This document shows, piece by piece, positions 42,607 to 53,883 of a DNA stretch of 64,000 nucleotides. Below the pieces are notes generated by a model. That model had not been told where the DNA came from and did not search any database. It worked only from the letters and a program-made list of their open reading frames with translations. The position numbers were made by a program, and so were the translations under genes. The number at the start of each line of letters is the position of its first letter. Position 1 is the stretch's first letter. The stretch lies in NCBI GenBank assembly GCA_964020975.1, contig OZ026625.1, forward strand, positions 14,850,917 to 14,914,916, given 5' to 3'. This DNA comes from Hermodice carunculata (lineage: Eukaryota; Annelida; Polychaeta; Eunicida; Amphinomidae).

Positions 42607-44410
42607 ATGAAGGTCACAATTCCTGATCCATGATGTAATGTGTTTATTATTGCTATGCAAAATACAGCATTGCTGATCAATTTTGTACTTCTATTGCAAT
42701 AAGTGTTAACCTTTTTTTGAGTTAATTCGAGCACTGCACTTATTTGGCAAGATGTTCTAGAACATCTGACAGGACACCTATAAAAATCCGGTTCTTCTTT
42801 GGATGTGGATCAACAAAACTTATGAAGGATTTGTTGCTAGTATATGCAGATGTTTTCTCCAAAGATGATTTCAACAAAGGTTGTTTTGAACAAATAAGAA
42901 AAGCATCTAGGGATATTCTTGAAAGCTGGAGTTATAAAACCATATATTTTTAACTGGGATTCCCCGCCGGTTTTTTCCTGAGAGGAAAGACCTGAATATC
43001 ATGTGGTCCATTGAGTATTATTGATAAAAACAATGTGACTGTTAAAAAAATGTGTGCATCTTTTTTTACTCATAGAGGAGTGCATTGATACTTTAAGCAG
43101 TAGTAAATGTTTTGGTCCCCTCGAAATGTGGCTTCTGGAAACTATCAAATAAAAATGGACGAAGAAGACGAGCACAAAACAGCATTTCTTACAAGGTATG
43201 GTTTCTTTTAACACAAACTGAAAAATCTGCACAAGGTGCCAGGTAGATTTCAGGAACATAATCTGAAGCTCAAGCTGAAAAAGTGTTAGCTATATGAGAC
43301 ACAGAATAGGTTCCTAGTGAAAGTAGCATCACGTGATGTAACATCTGTCGATCATGGTAAAACAGATGTTGTAAAGAACTGGCATGTACCAGCGTGCATG
43401 CATGATGTACAATCATTTTAGGTTTTGTAAACTATGAGACAGATCTTATCGCCGACTTTGCAAAAATACCTTAAGTGTTGTATGATCGCACGGGACCAAA
43501 AGCAATTTTTTTACTGCAAGAAAGAGCACCAATAGCCTTTTCAAAACATTTTTAAAAATATCAAGGAAAAGCTTGTTTGTGTTCCAGTATTACCCCTACC
43601 ACAATCTGAGGGAACATTTATGGTAGACTGTGACTCTTCACAGAAGGCAGAAGGAGTGGAGCTGCCAGAGATTAACAATGGAGAGGAGTGAGCCATTTGC
43701 TATGGGAGTGCTGTGCTGACACCGGTTAAACAGAAACATGGTACCATCGGGAAAGAACTGTTAGCAGTAGTATGTTTCACAAGGCAGTTCAGGCATTATC
43801 TACAGGGATGTCCATTCGTGGTACACACAAACTATAGCAGTTTGATGAGGTTAATGTGGTTTAAGATATTAGAAGGCCAGTTAACATGGTGGATGGAGGA
43901 ACTGTCCCAATATGACATGACCGTAATTCAGAAAATCTTATGCTATTTTATATCACGACAGAAGATATGGACATGTGTCAGTGATATAAGACAGGAGTTG
44001 AAGTGTTTACTCTACCTTGTGATTGCTGTCCCTTTCCACTCGTAGTGGGAGCAGGGAAGAGGGACATCCAAGATTCAATAGAACATTTGACTGTTAGTTG
44101 GGCAAATAGTGTACCAGCTAAAGAGACACAGAGGAATCAGAAAAAAGACAAAAATCTGGCAGTCATTGTTAGAGACACCAACCCCCCAAGTAACCATGAA
44201 TTTTGGTTGTCAAGTCCAGCTACTAAACATCTATGGCTGTGTAAATCACTTATTTCTACAGGGTCTCATGACGTTTAATAAGTTATGCCTGGAGGGCGGG
44301 TGGACTGTGGGCGTCAGACAGTTGTCCTTCACTGAAAGGGAGGAACCAAAGTTCATACTGAGGCACCAACCTGATTTACGTTTGCTCTATTTCTCGCGCT
44401 TTCTCTTATA

Positions 44411-44750
44411 AAAACAAACTAAAACTCTCTCCACTTACCTTCAATTATATTTTACGGGTACATTCAATGGTTTGTGCACCAGAGTCTGTATATTTTTACC
44501 GCTACATGCCGATACTTATCACAAAGTCCAAATTCTGTCGAATTGGGCAAAAAGTAAAATATTTGAGCACCAATTTCAAACCTCAGTAAGCGCATTATAA
44601 AGAGTTTCCTTCTGGATCCGTGAAGTCCTAACATTCTATGATAGCTCCATAGTCCATTTACTGTTGTCTGAACAAGTAAACATGTGTTTTCATGTTCCCA
44701 ATCAACAATCCAGACCAAAATTCCGTTTAACACCATCACTGGTATCCACC
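44411..44750. other. unassigned sequence right of the Gypsy fossil
   Basis: It could include remains of the 3' end of the Gypsy element, but no LTR pair can be shown. Nothing else recognised. Confidence 0.3.
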
Positions 44751-44830
44751 AAAACAACTTGGCTGCCATTGTAATGGCCGGGGCCACACCAAAACAACTT
44801 GGCTGCCATTGTAATGGCCGGGGCCACACC
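44751..44830. repeat. exact 40-bp tandem duplication
   Basis: A 40-bp unit beginning AAAACAACTTGGCTGCC occurs identically at 44751-44790 and 44791-44830. Confidence 0.95.
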
Positions 44831-45679
44831 CAATTCCAAGGTGCCTCTGATTGGCTGCAAATTAGTTTTTTCCCCCTGGAATAAAATTAAATATGGCGTC
44901 AACAGGTCTTCATTTTATTTGGTACAATAGATATAATTATTTGAAAAAATAACCAGACGTCTTCTATATTAGTGGCTTACTTTGCAGTTTTGAGAAATGA
45001 AGCAAAAGCTGCAAGCAACTCAAGAATGCTCTGACTCATCCGAGTTAGTTTTGGAAAGGAAGTTTGAAAACATCTAAGGTGTTGATTCTGTGAACAGTAT
45101 CCAGGTTTGTCGTGATTCTTACAAGTTTCAGAAACTAAGTGTTGATATTGTTTACTTGAAGACTATATTTTCTAAAGTCAGCAATATGTCAGTAAACTGG
45201 TAAGACATTATTTATGCATAGCATGATATAAGATGTATTTTTAAAGCCAAACATGTTTAACAGTCACTCACTTCATAATGTAATGACAAAAGTCATAATG
45301 ACACCTATTCTGGTATACCCCCACCCCACCTGCGAGGCTGAGCCTTGAAACTCGACACGTTTAGTAGAAGTCAGTACCATTTCCCTCTTTTACAATTGTT
45401 TAAATGAGTACAGGACTGACAGTGTCGCATTGAAAGGCCATACAACCAAACTCAAATTTGGCTGCCAGAGACGGTACAATGCTTGCATACCCATATACAA
45501 TTAAAATAAACCTGTTTTGAGAGACCCCCACCCCTTGGAGACAACTTCCCTTTTGTGACCACTTTACTTCTGAGAAAAAACCGTTCCAGTAATAACTGAC
45601 CTCCTTTGGGAGACCAACAGCAAAGTCTGACCAGTGATGGTGCAGAACCACACAAAATGACCATGAAAAATCACTTCCA
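44831..45679. other. non-coding stretch
   Basis: No recognisable domain or repeat on either strand. Confidence 0.4.
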
Positions 45680-45699
45680 TATGTATATATGTTTATATA

Positions 45700-45783
<84 letters not shown>
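45680..45783. repeat. (AT)n microsatellite, about 100 bp
   Basis: AT dinucleotides, with GT interruptions in the first 35 bp and pure after that. Confidence 0.96.
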
Positions 45784-45785
<2 letters not shown>

Positions 45786-45980
45786 ATCCACCTACCAGCT
45801 TTGTGCAAAATCATGCTGTAAAACAATGTGTAAAAATAAGTTAACAAATACTAATATATGTCAATTTTTTAAAATATGCGTATGAAAGCAAGACTACAAG
45901 ATTCAATGCGGTCTCTAATAAATAAACATGCATGTAAACGTAGGCCTATGCGTATATGTTCAGTGTGGAATGGGTTTCAA

Positions 45981-45994
45981 ATTAGAGGCTTGTT
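45981..45994. repeat. target-site duplication of the Penelope-like element, left
   Basis: ATTAGAGGCTTGTT, identical to 51238-51251. Confidence 0.85.
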
Positions 45995-46217
45995 AATCAT
46001 ATATTGAAGTTCATATTGGACTTTTAATCCATGTGATAATATTTCTGATATCCAGATATTTCGCCGGTGATGTCCCCAGCGTTCTCAATGGAAGTAAAGA
46101 TGTTATTTGAACGTTAGACTGGTCAGTTAGGCCTAGCACGTAACTATATGTAATTTTGGACGTCATTTATGTAGATACGAAAGTAAACAACATATTTGTA
46201 CTTATAATAATAAAATT
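45995..46217 (+). repeat. left inverted terminal repeat of the Penelope-like element
   Basis: It matches the reverse complement of 50973-51196 at roughly 88-90 percent by eye. Exact stretches include TTATTTGAACGTTAGACTGG and TCAGTTAGGCCTAGCACGTA. I looked for a hammerhead ribozyme core, known in Penelope terminal repeats, and did not find a complete one. Confidence 0.9.
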
Positions 46218-46277
46218 GCGCCAGAGAAGATTCCATATGAAGAAATTATATCTGAGATTGAACTTACAACTAAGTCA

Positions 46278-46825
46278 ATGACCAACCGAAACCAAGCAGA
46301 TCAGATAAAACATCAAGTGCGTACTATTTTGGAAAAAGCAAAGTTACCAAAGTCGAGCATCTCAATATCCCAAGAGACGGCGTTAAATAATCTAAAATCA
46401 AATGACGATATCACAATTCTACCGTCTGATAAGGGAAATGCTCTAGTTGTCTTGAATACAGGAGACTACATAAAAAATGGATAATCTACTGAATGAGAAT
46501 GAATGTGATAAACTAGACACTAATCCTACTAAGAAACTTGAAAAGAAAGTTACAAATTCTTTAAAGTTGCTTGAAGACAACTCAGATATCAGCAAAGATA
46601 CGTATTGGAAATTAAATCCAAGACATAGCCAAACACCTAGGATTTATGGACTACCCAAAATCCATAAAAATCAGGTTCCACTTCGCCCAATTGTGAATTG
46701 TATAGACTCTCCAGTTTGCCAAATATCAAATTACTTCACGGATATAATTAACCAGATCCTTGTAAAATCAGAATATCATGTTGAAAAATTCACAAAGTTT
46801 TGTGGGAGTTATCAAGCAAACATCT
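46278..46825 (+). pseudogene. Penelope-like reverse transcriptase, N-terminal block
   Basis: In two overlapping frames it shows ILPSDKGNALVVLNTGDY, a block typical of Penelope reverse transcriptases. YGLPKIHKNQVPLRPIVN follows, the G-L-P-K-I-H-K and P-L-R-P-I-V signature preceding the catalytic palm. An upstream part (MTNRNQADQIKHQ and on) fits the Lys-rich N-terminal region of the family. The block ends abruptly at the left end of the inserted element. Confidence 0.85.
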
Positions 46826-47094
46826 CTGCCCCTCCCCCCCCCCCATGAAGACTGCATTAACTGTAATTTTGTCGAAAATGAACTAAGTATACCATTTTAC
46901 TTTGTGTCACCTGCGCTACCTATTGACACATAGAGTTACTAAATTTACCTTATATATACTGAGATAATGGGGTGGTGAAAGCACAGTATCTCCAAAGGCA
47001 GTCCTCAAAACCACTAAAAACTGCAGTAAGTACACATACTGCACTTTTGAGTGGTGCTATGCTATAGTTCGTGTAGTTACTGAACTTTTAACTT

Positions 47095-47301
47095 GTGTCA
47101 GTGCTTACTTTGAAAACGAGGCTGCAGTTACTGCAAGCCTCCTTTGGACATCGTGTTCTGGAGGGAACATGCAATCAGTCTATCTTCAAGAAATTTTGCA
47201 AATTGAACACAATTATGGCACTATTTTGGGGGAGACGTATGATGGAAATGGCGTTGGAGAAGTCAAGGACATCGAAGGAAAAGAAAAAGGGTAAGAAATA
47301 G
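47095..47301 (+). other. 68-codon open frame in the inserted element, unknown
   Basis: Begins MSVLTLKTRLQLLQASF and ends in a Lys-rich tail KSRTSKEKKKGKK, followed by a GTAAGA donor-like site. It overlaps the internal copy of the terminus, so it is probably not a gene. No family recognised. Confidence 0.15.
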
Positions 47302-48652
47302 GATATTATTTGTCACTTTAAGGGTAAAATTACAAAGGCCTAATTCTAAGATTCCGTCCACGACTAGGCCTACTTTCGTTAGGCCTACATACATGTACAT
47401 GCTGTAAAAGTTCACAATCTGATTGTACCTGTCTGACTATGGGATGACGTGTTACGGTAGAGCTTCTCAGAGTGTCCATAATGTATAATATATGAAAAAA
47501 CACATCAGGTGAAATGATTCGCAGATCCCACAAGTATGAGTCATTATTATTATTCGATCCAAAAAAATTTAGACTACTAATTATTAAAGACTATGCTGTG
47601 ATTTTCTTTTATTTTGCTTTTGTAATCTTTGAAGGGTGATTATTTTATTGAAAGTTTTCATACCTCTCCTCGTTCAGTTATTCATCTTGATTTTCAAATT
47701 GAAGCGCAACACATGCTATATGGAAACACCGACGCACGTTAACTAAAAGCCCCTTCCCGAATGTGAATTCGACAAGCAACTTTATTGTATGAAGATCAAA
47801 GTTGTCTATAACAAAACCTTGTCATACCGGTAAAATATCCATGAAACAAACTGTGTTAATATCTAAATTCCAAATTTTTACCATTTTTAATCAGTATGAT
47901 GATACCAAAAACAAATTTCTCATACAAAGACCTTAATAACTTTAGGAACTAACAAAACATGGGGAGTATGAGCAGGTCATGAGTACACGTCGGGTCAATT
48001 TACTCAAGTGATTGCCACGTACATTATTTCATAGACCAGCAGCTAGCCGCCTGTATATTTTTCCACATAGATCTGCTATTACAAACTTGAGGACAAGTTG
48101 GGTCTGGTTTTCTTTCTCTTGACTCCATGCATGCATCAGTTTTCCCCAACTAGGACTCTGTCGAGTGAAGACACTTCAGCAAATAAACCCTAAATATAAA
48201 TGATAGAATAAGAAAGGGTGGCCTAATTTCTAGGTGCGTTATGCAGACTACTGAGATATACAGGAGTTTGAGATAACAAAAAAGCCTTTCATGTTTCTGC
48301 TGCTGTATCTATTTATGGGTCAGGGCTGACCCCTGTCTACTGACCGACAGATACATTCTCACTAGATTTAGCCATGTCACGTGTTGATATATTTTAATGT
48401 ACATTGTACATTTACATCTAACGGCTAATGAAGAACCCATGTTAGATTTTAGAGGTATATGTTGTTTTTGTTTGTTTTTTTTTAAATTGTTAGTGGCCGA
48501 ATTTACAAGGAAACAATATGAATAAAAAACGATCAAATATTGAATAAATTTGCCAGAAATACCAGGTTAATTATACACCAATAAAATTCTTGTTTCCTTA
48601 CAAAAAGCTTTATTTGTGGTAGAAAGAGTATAAGTACATTTGCAGTCTTTAG

Positions 48653-48885
48653 AACTCTTTCAGTGATGAATTCGAGACTGAGTCAACAGCTTGCCTCGCT
48701 GCACTTTGCACACAGTGCGCCAAGGCAAGCTGTTGACTGAGATCATGATTTCTGAAACTGAGTTTATACTGCGCATGTTGGCATTTGAATGAAAGGTCTT
48801 TCCATTTGGAATTTGAAAATGAAATCATCGTATAGGTAAAACTCGTTTGAAGACGACTGAAATCGCATTTGGCATTCAAAGAGTT
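48653..48885. mobile_element. MITE-like foldback element, third level of nesting
   Basis: The ends are AACTCTTTCAGTG and, reverse-complemented, AACTCTTTGAATG. Inside lies a perfect 15-bp inverted repeat (48682-48696, GTCAACAGCTTGCCT, against 48723-48737), with a second short stem GCACT/AGTGC in its loop. No coding capacity. The target duplication is not clear. Confidence 0.55.
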
Positions 48886-49079
48886 AAAATGCCATCACCT
48901 CCATCCTCATTATGGTAGGCACCGTTACTTTGTCTTCGTGGAATTATCATTTTCAATTGTCAACCAATGTTCAAATCAATATATCAACGTCTTTCGCAAC
49001 ATCACTAACTTCACCTATTTGCTAATTCAAGCAAAAAATTCAAACTATGTGCAATATCCATTAAACACGACGGTCACTG

Positions 49080-49112
49080 TATGTGTGTAAGAATGTATGT
49101 ATGTATGTATGT
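49080..49112. repeat. (ATGT)n short tandem repeat
   Basis: GTATGTGTGT followed by four to five ATGT units, within the 2.87-kb element. Confidence 0.8.
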
Positions 49113-49696
49113 TGTTGAGTTCTAATATCTAATACTCGCGTACCTGATTTTTCAGGTACTGCAAGACGGGGTACCCACAGGTATTACCCATTTAAAATTA
49201 ACACTGCAAGTTGTCAGTCAATAGAAAATGACTCTGTCAACTTCGAGGGTTTAGATGATTAAGTGCAAAAATCTCCGGGATGTCTGCAATTTCATTGTTA
49301 ACCATGTGTCGTGTTTAAACTGAATCAAGATGGCATATTTTTATTGCAATATTGTCTTCAATATATAGATTCGGGCATACAGCAGTCTATTTTTACTCTT
49401 TCTTGCTTTGAAAATGTCAATACTTCAAAAGTTACTGCAGTCCTAACTTTAGGGTTCATATAGCCTTGTCCCAGCCAAGAGTGCAGTAACCACGTATTTT
49501 GTAAATAAGGTCATCCAAAAATAGACATTCCCGAATTTTTTCACTTCTAAAAAACTTTTATGCCACAAAGTAATATATTCAAATAATAATTAACAGAATC
49601 ACAGAAATACTTTTCTGTGGCTGGACAGAAAACTTTAAGTGTGATTTTCTCAGTTTCCCAATTTTGCAGTTACTGCAGTCTTCATTCGGAGGGCAG

Positions 49697-50477
49697 ATAA
49701 TTTATTGTATTATTCTATGGAACCAACTGACAATGATTAGTTTTGATGTCAAATCATTATTCACGAAAGTTCCAGTCGAGGAAGCCATTGAAATTGTATG
49801 TACCAAACTTAACGACGATAATAGTTTATCTCAACGAAGTTCCTTAAGCGTTACATCCATTAGACAATAGATGAAAGTTGGTTTTGATTGTTAATACTTC
49901 CTATGGCAAGATGAAATTTATTCACAAAAATCTGGAGCACCGATGGGTTTACCATTATCAGTTTGCCTGGCTGATGACTTTGAAAGCTCAGCCAATTCTT
50001 CTGGTAAAAACAAACCTAAGTTATGGAAACGGTACGTCGATGATATTTTTGTGATCTGGCAGCATGGTGATGACGAGATCAATCATTTCTTTAATCACAT
50101 CAATAGTATTCATCCTAATATCCAATTTACATTGGAAAAAGAAGCAAATGGAATTTTTAGATGTTTTGGTCGAGCGAAACTAAAGAAGAATAATCAGCAC
50201 TTTAGTTTACCGAAAACCAACGCATACGAACGTATATTTGAAGGAAAATTCGTACCACCCTGCCAGCATAAAACAAGGTGTAATGAAAACAATGTTCGAC
50301 AGATGCATGGCAATTTGTGATAAAGACAGCCAAGAAAGAGAAATGAACTATATAAAGCTAATTTTCAAAAGAAATGGGTACAACAAGACTCAAATTTATC
50401 GTTCCTTACAGAAAGCCTGTAGAAAGAATCCCATAAAAAAAGAGAAAAAGGAAATGAAACATATATCAATTCCATAG
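49697..50477 (+). pseudogene. Penelope-like reverse transcriptase, palm block
   Basis: It resumes directly after the inserted element. MISFDVKSLFTKVPVEEA (palm block A with the first catalytic Asp) lies at 49734-49790. SGAPMGLPLSVCLADDFE (block B, A-x-M-G-x-P-L-S) is near 49931-49984, and WKRYVDDIFVIW (block C, YVDD) is near 50025-50060. A thumb region and a linker to the endonuclease follow. All catalytic residues can be seen, but the reading frame changes more than once. Confidence 0.85.
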
Positions 50478-50918
50478 GTGAGAGGTTTGAGTGAAAAAAA
50501 TGGAAAATCATTATCAAAATACGACATAAAAGTCGATCATAAATCTTCCAGGACGATTAAATCTATTCTATGCAATGGAAAAGATAAAATACCGGAATGT
50601 GAAAGAAAAGGAGCCATTTATAAAATTGATTGTGAATGTGGTAAATCATGTATCGGTGAAACTGGGCGCCCTCTAACGGCAAGAATTTCTGAGCACAGGA
50701 AAGCAGATACACAAGGCAAAATTAAGAAGTCGGCGATAGCAGAACACTGTTTAGATTGTGGAAAACAAATATTTTGGAAAGAATACAAACCTTTAACCTT
50801 TGAGCCCAATTATTGGAAAATGAAAACATACAAGACCGTTCCTGAAACTGGTATGAATCGGGATAATGGATTGGAGAGAGGATTCGTCTGGGACTGTATT
50901 GTGAAGCAAAATAATTGA
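50478..50918 (+). pseudogene. Penelope-type GIY-YIG endonuclease domain
   Basis: The 146-codon open frame has a linker (about residues 1-55) and then CERKGAIYKIDCECGKSCIG at about 40-60, matching the family's x-x-G-x-I-Y-K-I-x-C...C-I-G-E-T-G-R. ARISEHRKAD with the catalytic Arg and following His/Lys comes next, then a Cys-containing segment SAIAEHCLDCGKQIFW. The Cys pair between the GIY-like and YIG-like halves is typical of Penelope endonucleases. It nicks DNA at the target site in intact elements. The frame ends with a natural-looking stop 55 bp before the right terminal repeat. Because the upstream part is broken, I list it as a pseudogene. Confidence 0.88.
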
Positions 50919-50972
50919 ATGATTCCTTAGTAGGCCTAGGCTGTATTTTTAGAGCATAATGAAAAGTTCTAC

Positions 50973-51196
50973 GTCATTTTATTATTATAAGTACAAATAT
51001 GTTGTTGCCTTTCGTGTCTACGTAAGTGTTGTCAAAAATCACATATAATTACGTGCTAGGCCTAACTGACCAGTCTAACGTTCAAATAACATCTGTACTT
51101 CCATTGAGAAAGCTAAGGACATCACCGGTGAAATATTTGGATATCAGAAATATTATCACATGGATTAAAAGTCCAATATGAATTTCAATTTATGAT
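50973..51196 (-). repeat. right inverted terminal repeat of the Penelope-like element
   Basis: Reverse complement of 45995-46217 with scattered differences and no large gaps. Confidence 0.9.
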
Positions 51197-51237
51197 TTAC
51201 TAATCAAAATGTGAGAAAAATGTATTTGAAACAATAT

Positions 51238-51251
51238 ATTAGAGGCTTGTT
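51238..51251. repeat. target-site duplication of the Penelope-like element, right
   Basis: ATTAGAGGCTTGTT, identical to 45981-45994. Confidence 0.85.
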
Positions 51252-52933
51252 GTTGACCAGGAAAGGTGGTGCAAGAGTCAACCCTCCTTTGGAAGACCAC
51301 CTGCTTTATATGATCACTTTTTAGGGTGGCCCAGGGGTGGTATCTCAAAACGCGTTTTAATGTATACATGGCAAATGGGAGTTCTATACTCAGCTCATGC
51401 GACCAAGGCCCTGAGCTAGATGAGACCTTGTGTAACTACATGTGATTGTGTACTTCGGGTCAGGCCAAAACTGCAAATGATTCAGGGAGGCAGTAAAACA
51501 CAACACAAGGTTTAAATTCAACCCAAAATCTAAAATGTTGATAAGCGCATTGCAATTTGTGATCAGTTTAAATTAGATCATCAGTAACCGGTTTCAAGAT
51601 GACATAACAACAATAAAAAGGAAAATGTCTTGTAAAATGCATGTTTATGCAACAATTTGTAATTTTGATGCAATTATATGGGAACTAACAGTAAATAAAC
51701 CCAAACATTCCACAAAATCAACGCTTGCGGAATCTACTTCAACACGGGGGGGGGGGGGGGGGGAGGGCAAGGACAATCAATTTGGGAGGCTGATCCGAAA
51801 CACAGAAATAAACAGTAAACCCACGACTACACTTATACATATATTGGAACCCCACTGACATGCGAAAAAACACAGCACCTATTTGTGGATTCTGCTGATG
51901 GCTAATGAGGTTTCAATTGAAAGCCCAGATTGTAAGAAGACTATATCTCAATCCTGGAAGTGGTTCACAGTAAACAAAACCCCATTAACCCTACAGATTA
52001 ATTCATTAATACGGTTTTAATACCCTGAACATCTGTTGGTTGGACAGAGGGTCCTGGATGTACAGTATGAACTCATACTCCATCACAGAACAGAGTAATC
52101 AACCATAAGTAGACACAAAAATGTGTGTGTTTGTGTGTGTGTGGGGGGGGGGGGCAAATGGGCATGATAATTAACTTAATAGGACTAAGCAATGTGTCTG
52201 CACAAACTTGTCTTTGTTATATTATTATATGACTAAATTGATATAATTCATGAAAACTCACCCAGTCTCACAGTCAATGGTTTAATGTATCATCATCATA
52301 ATAATCAATTACAAGATCAAAACACATGAGTTACCATCCAAATCTCTTTCTTTCACATTCATTCCTCCAGTTGAACCTTTCTTCCTTTCTCTTTTTTATT
52401 TATATACAGTGCAGACTCGCAAAACGTTGTCATACTAAATGATACAGTGGTACATTATATCAACTTTAAGTGGCCATCTCTGTGACCGAAGAGGAATAGT
52501 GAAAAGCCAGTAGTTGTACTTCTTTACCTGGTGAGATTTGTTTCCAGCCAGTTAGATTAGACCAACACAAAATACAACTGGATTCCTATTTTTTTTATGT
52601 ACTATGTTTGTACTTGGGGATTCTTACAACTTTACAGGGCAATGAGTTCATACATCTGTATAATGTATGAGTAACAAAATCATAGAACTCACAACAGTTT
52701 ATTTAATATGATATGAAATGGGTTACATGAATTTCAATGTGTGTAGTGACAAAGTGGTGATAAGGCAATAACCAAGAACTTGCAATTAAACTAAATAATA
52801 TTAGGATGACCTTGGCTAAGGATTCTATGGTCCGCTATCGCCAAGGCTACCTTTCGGTAAAAATAGCAGATATTTATAAAATTGTGTCTTATTACAGGGT
52901 TATGTCTCATTTGGTGCCCCTTTCTGACTCATT
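51252..52933. other. non-coding stretch with two G-runs
   Basis: Poly(G) tracts lie at 51746-51762 and, after (TG)n, at 52143-52154. No coding region recognised. Confidence 0.45.
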
Positions 52934-53521
52934 TTGAAGACAGAAGAGCTATACATGATGTATAAATTTGAAAAATGTGGCAATCAAAAAGAATATGTAT
53001 GGAAGTCACAGTTCACATGTCTTCTGACTGCACTATTCACCAATGTCAGTGTGAAGAGGAAGAGGATGCCTCAAGGATTGTATGATGAATATCAAGGTGT
53101 CAAAAAAAAAAATCAAAATGTAGATCCAGACACATATAGGTGATTTGAGTTTGAGAGTCAAATAACTGATATATTACCTGAAGATTTTTTCTCACAAACT
53201 GTACAAACACAGAGGTAAGCATCCAAACATTTTGCCCAGAAACATGGAATGGCCAACGGGTCACAAAGGATGTGACACTGAATAGGGATCAGTGGTGTAA
53301 GTGTAGGTGGATGCAATGTGGAACTACATAAACTACATATTGATAATCATTTTGAAATGAACAGGGTAACATTAAACCTTGTCTGTGAAATAGTGAGGAA
53401 AATAAAACTATGCTCTGGGAAAAATATTTCCCGTGCAGACGACCGGGCATATACAAGTGAAATGGGGAGTATGCTGGGCAAGAAAATTCAACACACGAGA
53501 CTACAATCTAAAAATTGTTAA
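52934..53521 (+). other. unassigned sequence upstream of the P-like transposase
   Basis: Two short frames (52934-53140 and 53318-53518) have a more protein-like composition than the surroundings, and a string DQWCKCRWMQC lies at about 53281-53315. They may be N-terminal remains of the P-like transposon that follows, or of another element. I see no THAP zinc finger (C-x2-4-C...C-x2-H). Weak. Confidence 0.2.
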
Positions 53522-53883
53522 CGGGTAATCTATTGTTTCAGTGCACAAGCTGAGTGCTGTAGGGCCGTGAAAAGTTGCAAGACTTTGAAACTCTACAAGA
53601 TAAACATGAAATAAAATCAGATCATGTTCAGCTTGCTTCTGAAGATGAAAAGGAATAGAAAACATTATTCATAATGTGGAAAGATTTAGTGTGTAAGCAG
53701 TTTTCATCCCTTCTTCAGTCAGAACTTCCCTACTAAAATGTTGGAAATCGAAGGTGAAAGCGATGGAACCCTTAGATTCTTCGTTTTTGCTTATCCGTCT
53801 GGGCAAATAGTCCCCATGTATCTGAGCAGTTAGTGGAAATTGACACTATAAACATATTATAAATATATTTTACCTCACGCCAC

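Larger units (their letters stand above)
37518..42736. mobile_element. 5.2-kb terminal-inverted-repeat element inside the Gypsy fossil
   Basis: The left end CAGTGCTCGAATTAA (37518-37532) is the exact reverse complement of the right end (42722-42736). CACTT directly flanks both ends (37513-37517 and 42737-42741). Gypsy sequence resumes immediately outside, so the limits are solid. A CAGTG start is common in hAT elements; the usual hAT duplication is 8 bp, although 5-bp hAT variants exist, and Transib duplicates 5 bp but starts CACWRTG. No transposase was recognised, so it is non-autonomous or badly decayed. A near copy of the left subterminal sequence (TTAAGGTGGCGGCCATATTTCG) appears inverted at 40333-40354, hinting at a nested or rearranged second end. 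Confidence 0.75.
36228..44410 (+). mobile_element. Ty3/Gypsy LTR retrotransposon fossil, split by a later insertion
   Basis: Parts appear in the usual order on the plus strand. They are a gag-like region (about 36228-36780), a retropepsin region with the ILGRDFLDAH-type signature (about 36880-37019), a linker (about 37133-37500), the start of reverse transcriptase (about 42745-43260), RNase H (about 43600-43960), and a short following part (to about 44410). A 5.2-kb inverted-repeat element occupies 37518-42736. The copy is broken, with well over ten disruptions. I could not recognise either LTR, which also suggests considerable age. Confidence 0.75.
46826..49696. mobile_element. 2.87-kb inverted-repeat element inside the Penelope-like element
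   Basis: The left end (46826: CTGCCCCTCC, C-run, then ATGAAGACTGCATTAACTG) and the reverse complement of the right end (CTGCCCTCCGA, then ATGAAGACTGCAGTAACTGC) match except for the expanded C-run. The word TGCAGTTACTGCA or its complement recurs inside, close to both ends (47022, 47109, 49430, about 49490). At 47109-47140 it is followed by a diverged copy of the terminus (GCAAGCCTCCTTTGG against GCAGTCTTCATTCGG). This looks like a DNA transposon with subterminal repeats. No transposase is recognised and the target duplication is not evident. Confidence 0.7.
45995..51237 (+). mobile_element. Penelope-like retroelement with inverted terminal repeats
   Basis: It sits between identical 14-bp direct repeats. 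It carries inverted terminal copies of about 225 bp (45995-46217 and 50973-51196), a Penelope-type reverse transcriptase in two blocks, and a GIY-YIG endonuclease (50478-50918). That is the domain order of endonuclease-bearing Penelope-like elements. A further 41 bp (51197-51237) separate the right repeat from the target duplication and have no counterpart on the left; such one-sided tails are known in this group. A 2.87-kb element interrupts the reverse transcriptase at 46826-49696. The coding region is broken in several places and inactive. Confidence 0.85.

Noticed and set aside
45995-46217. Possible hammerhead ribozyme in the Penelope-like terminal repeat
   Set aside because: A CTGAT...GGTGAT...TTTCGCC-like region suggested it, but the CTGANGA and GAAA core boxes do not occur in the required order on either strand.
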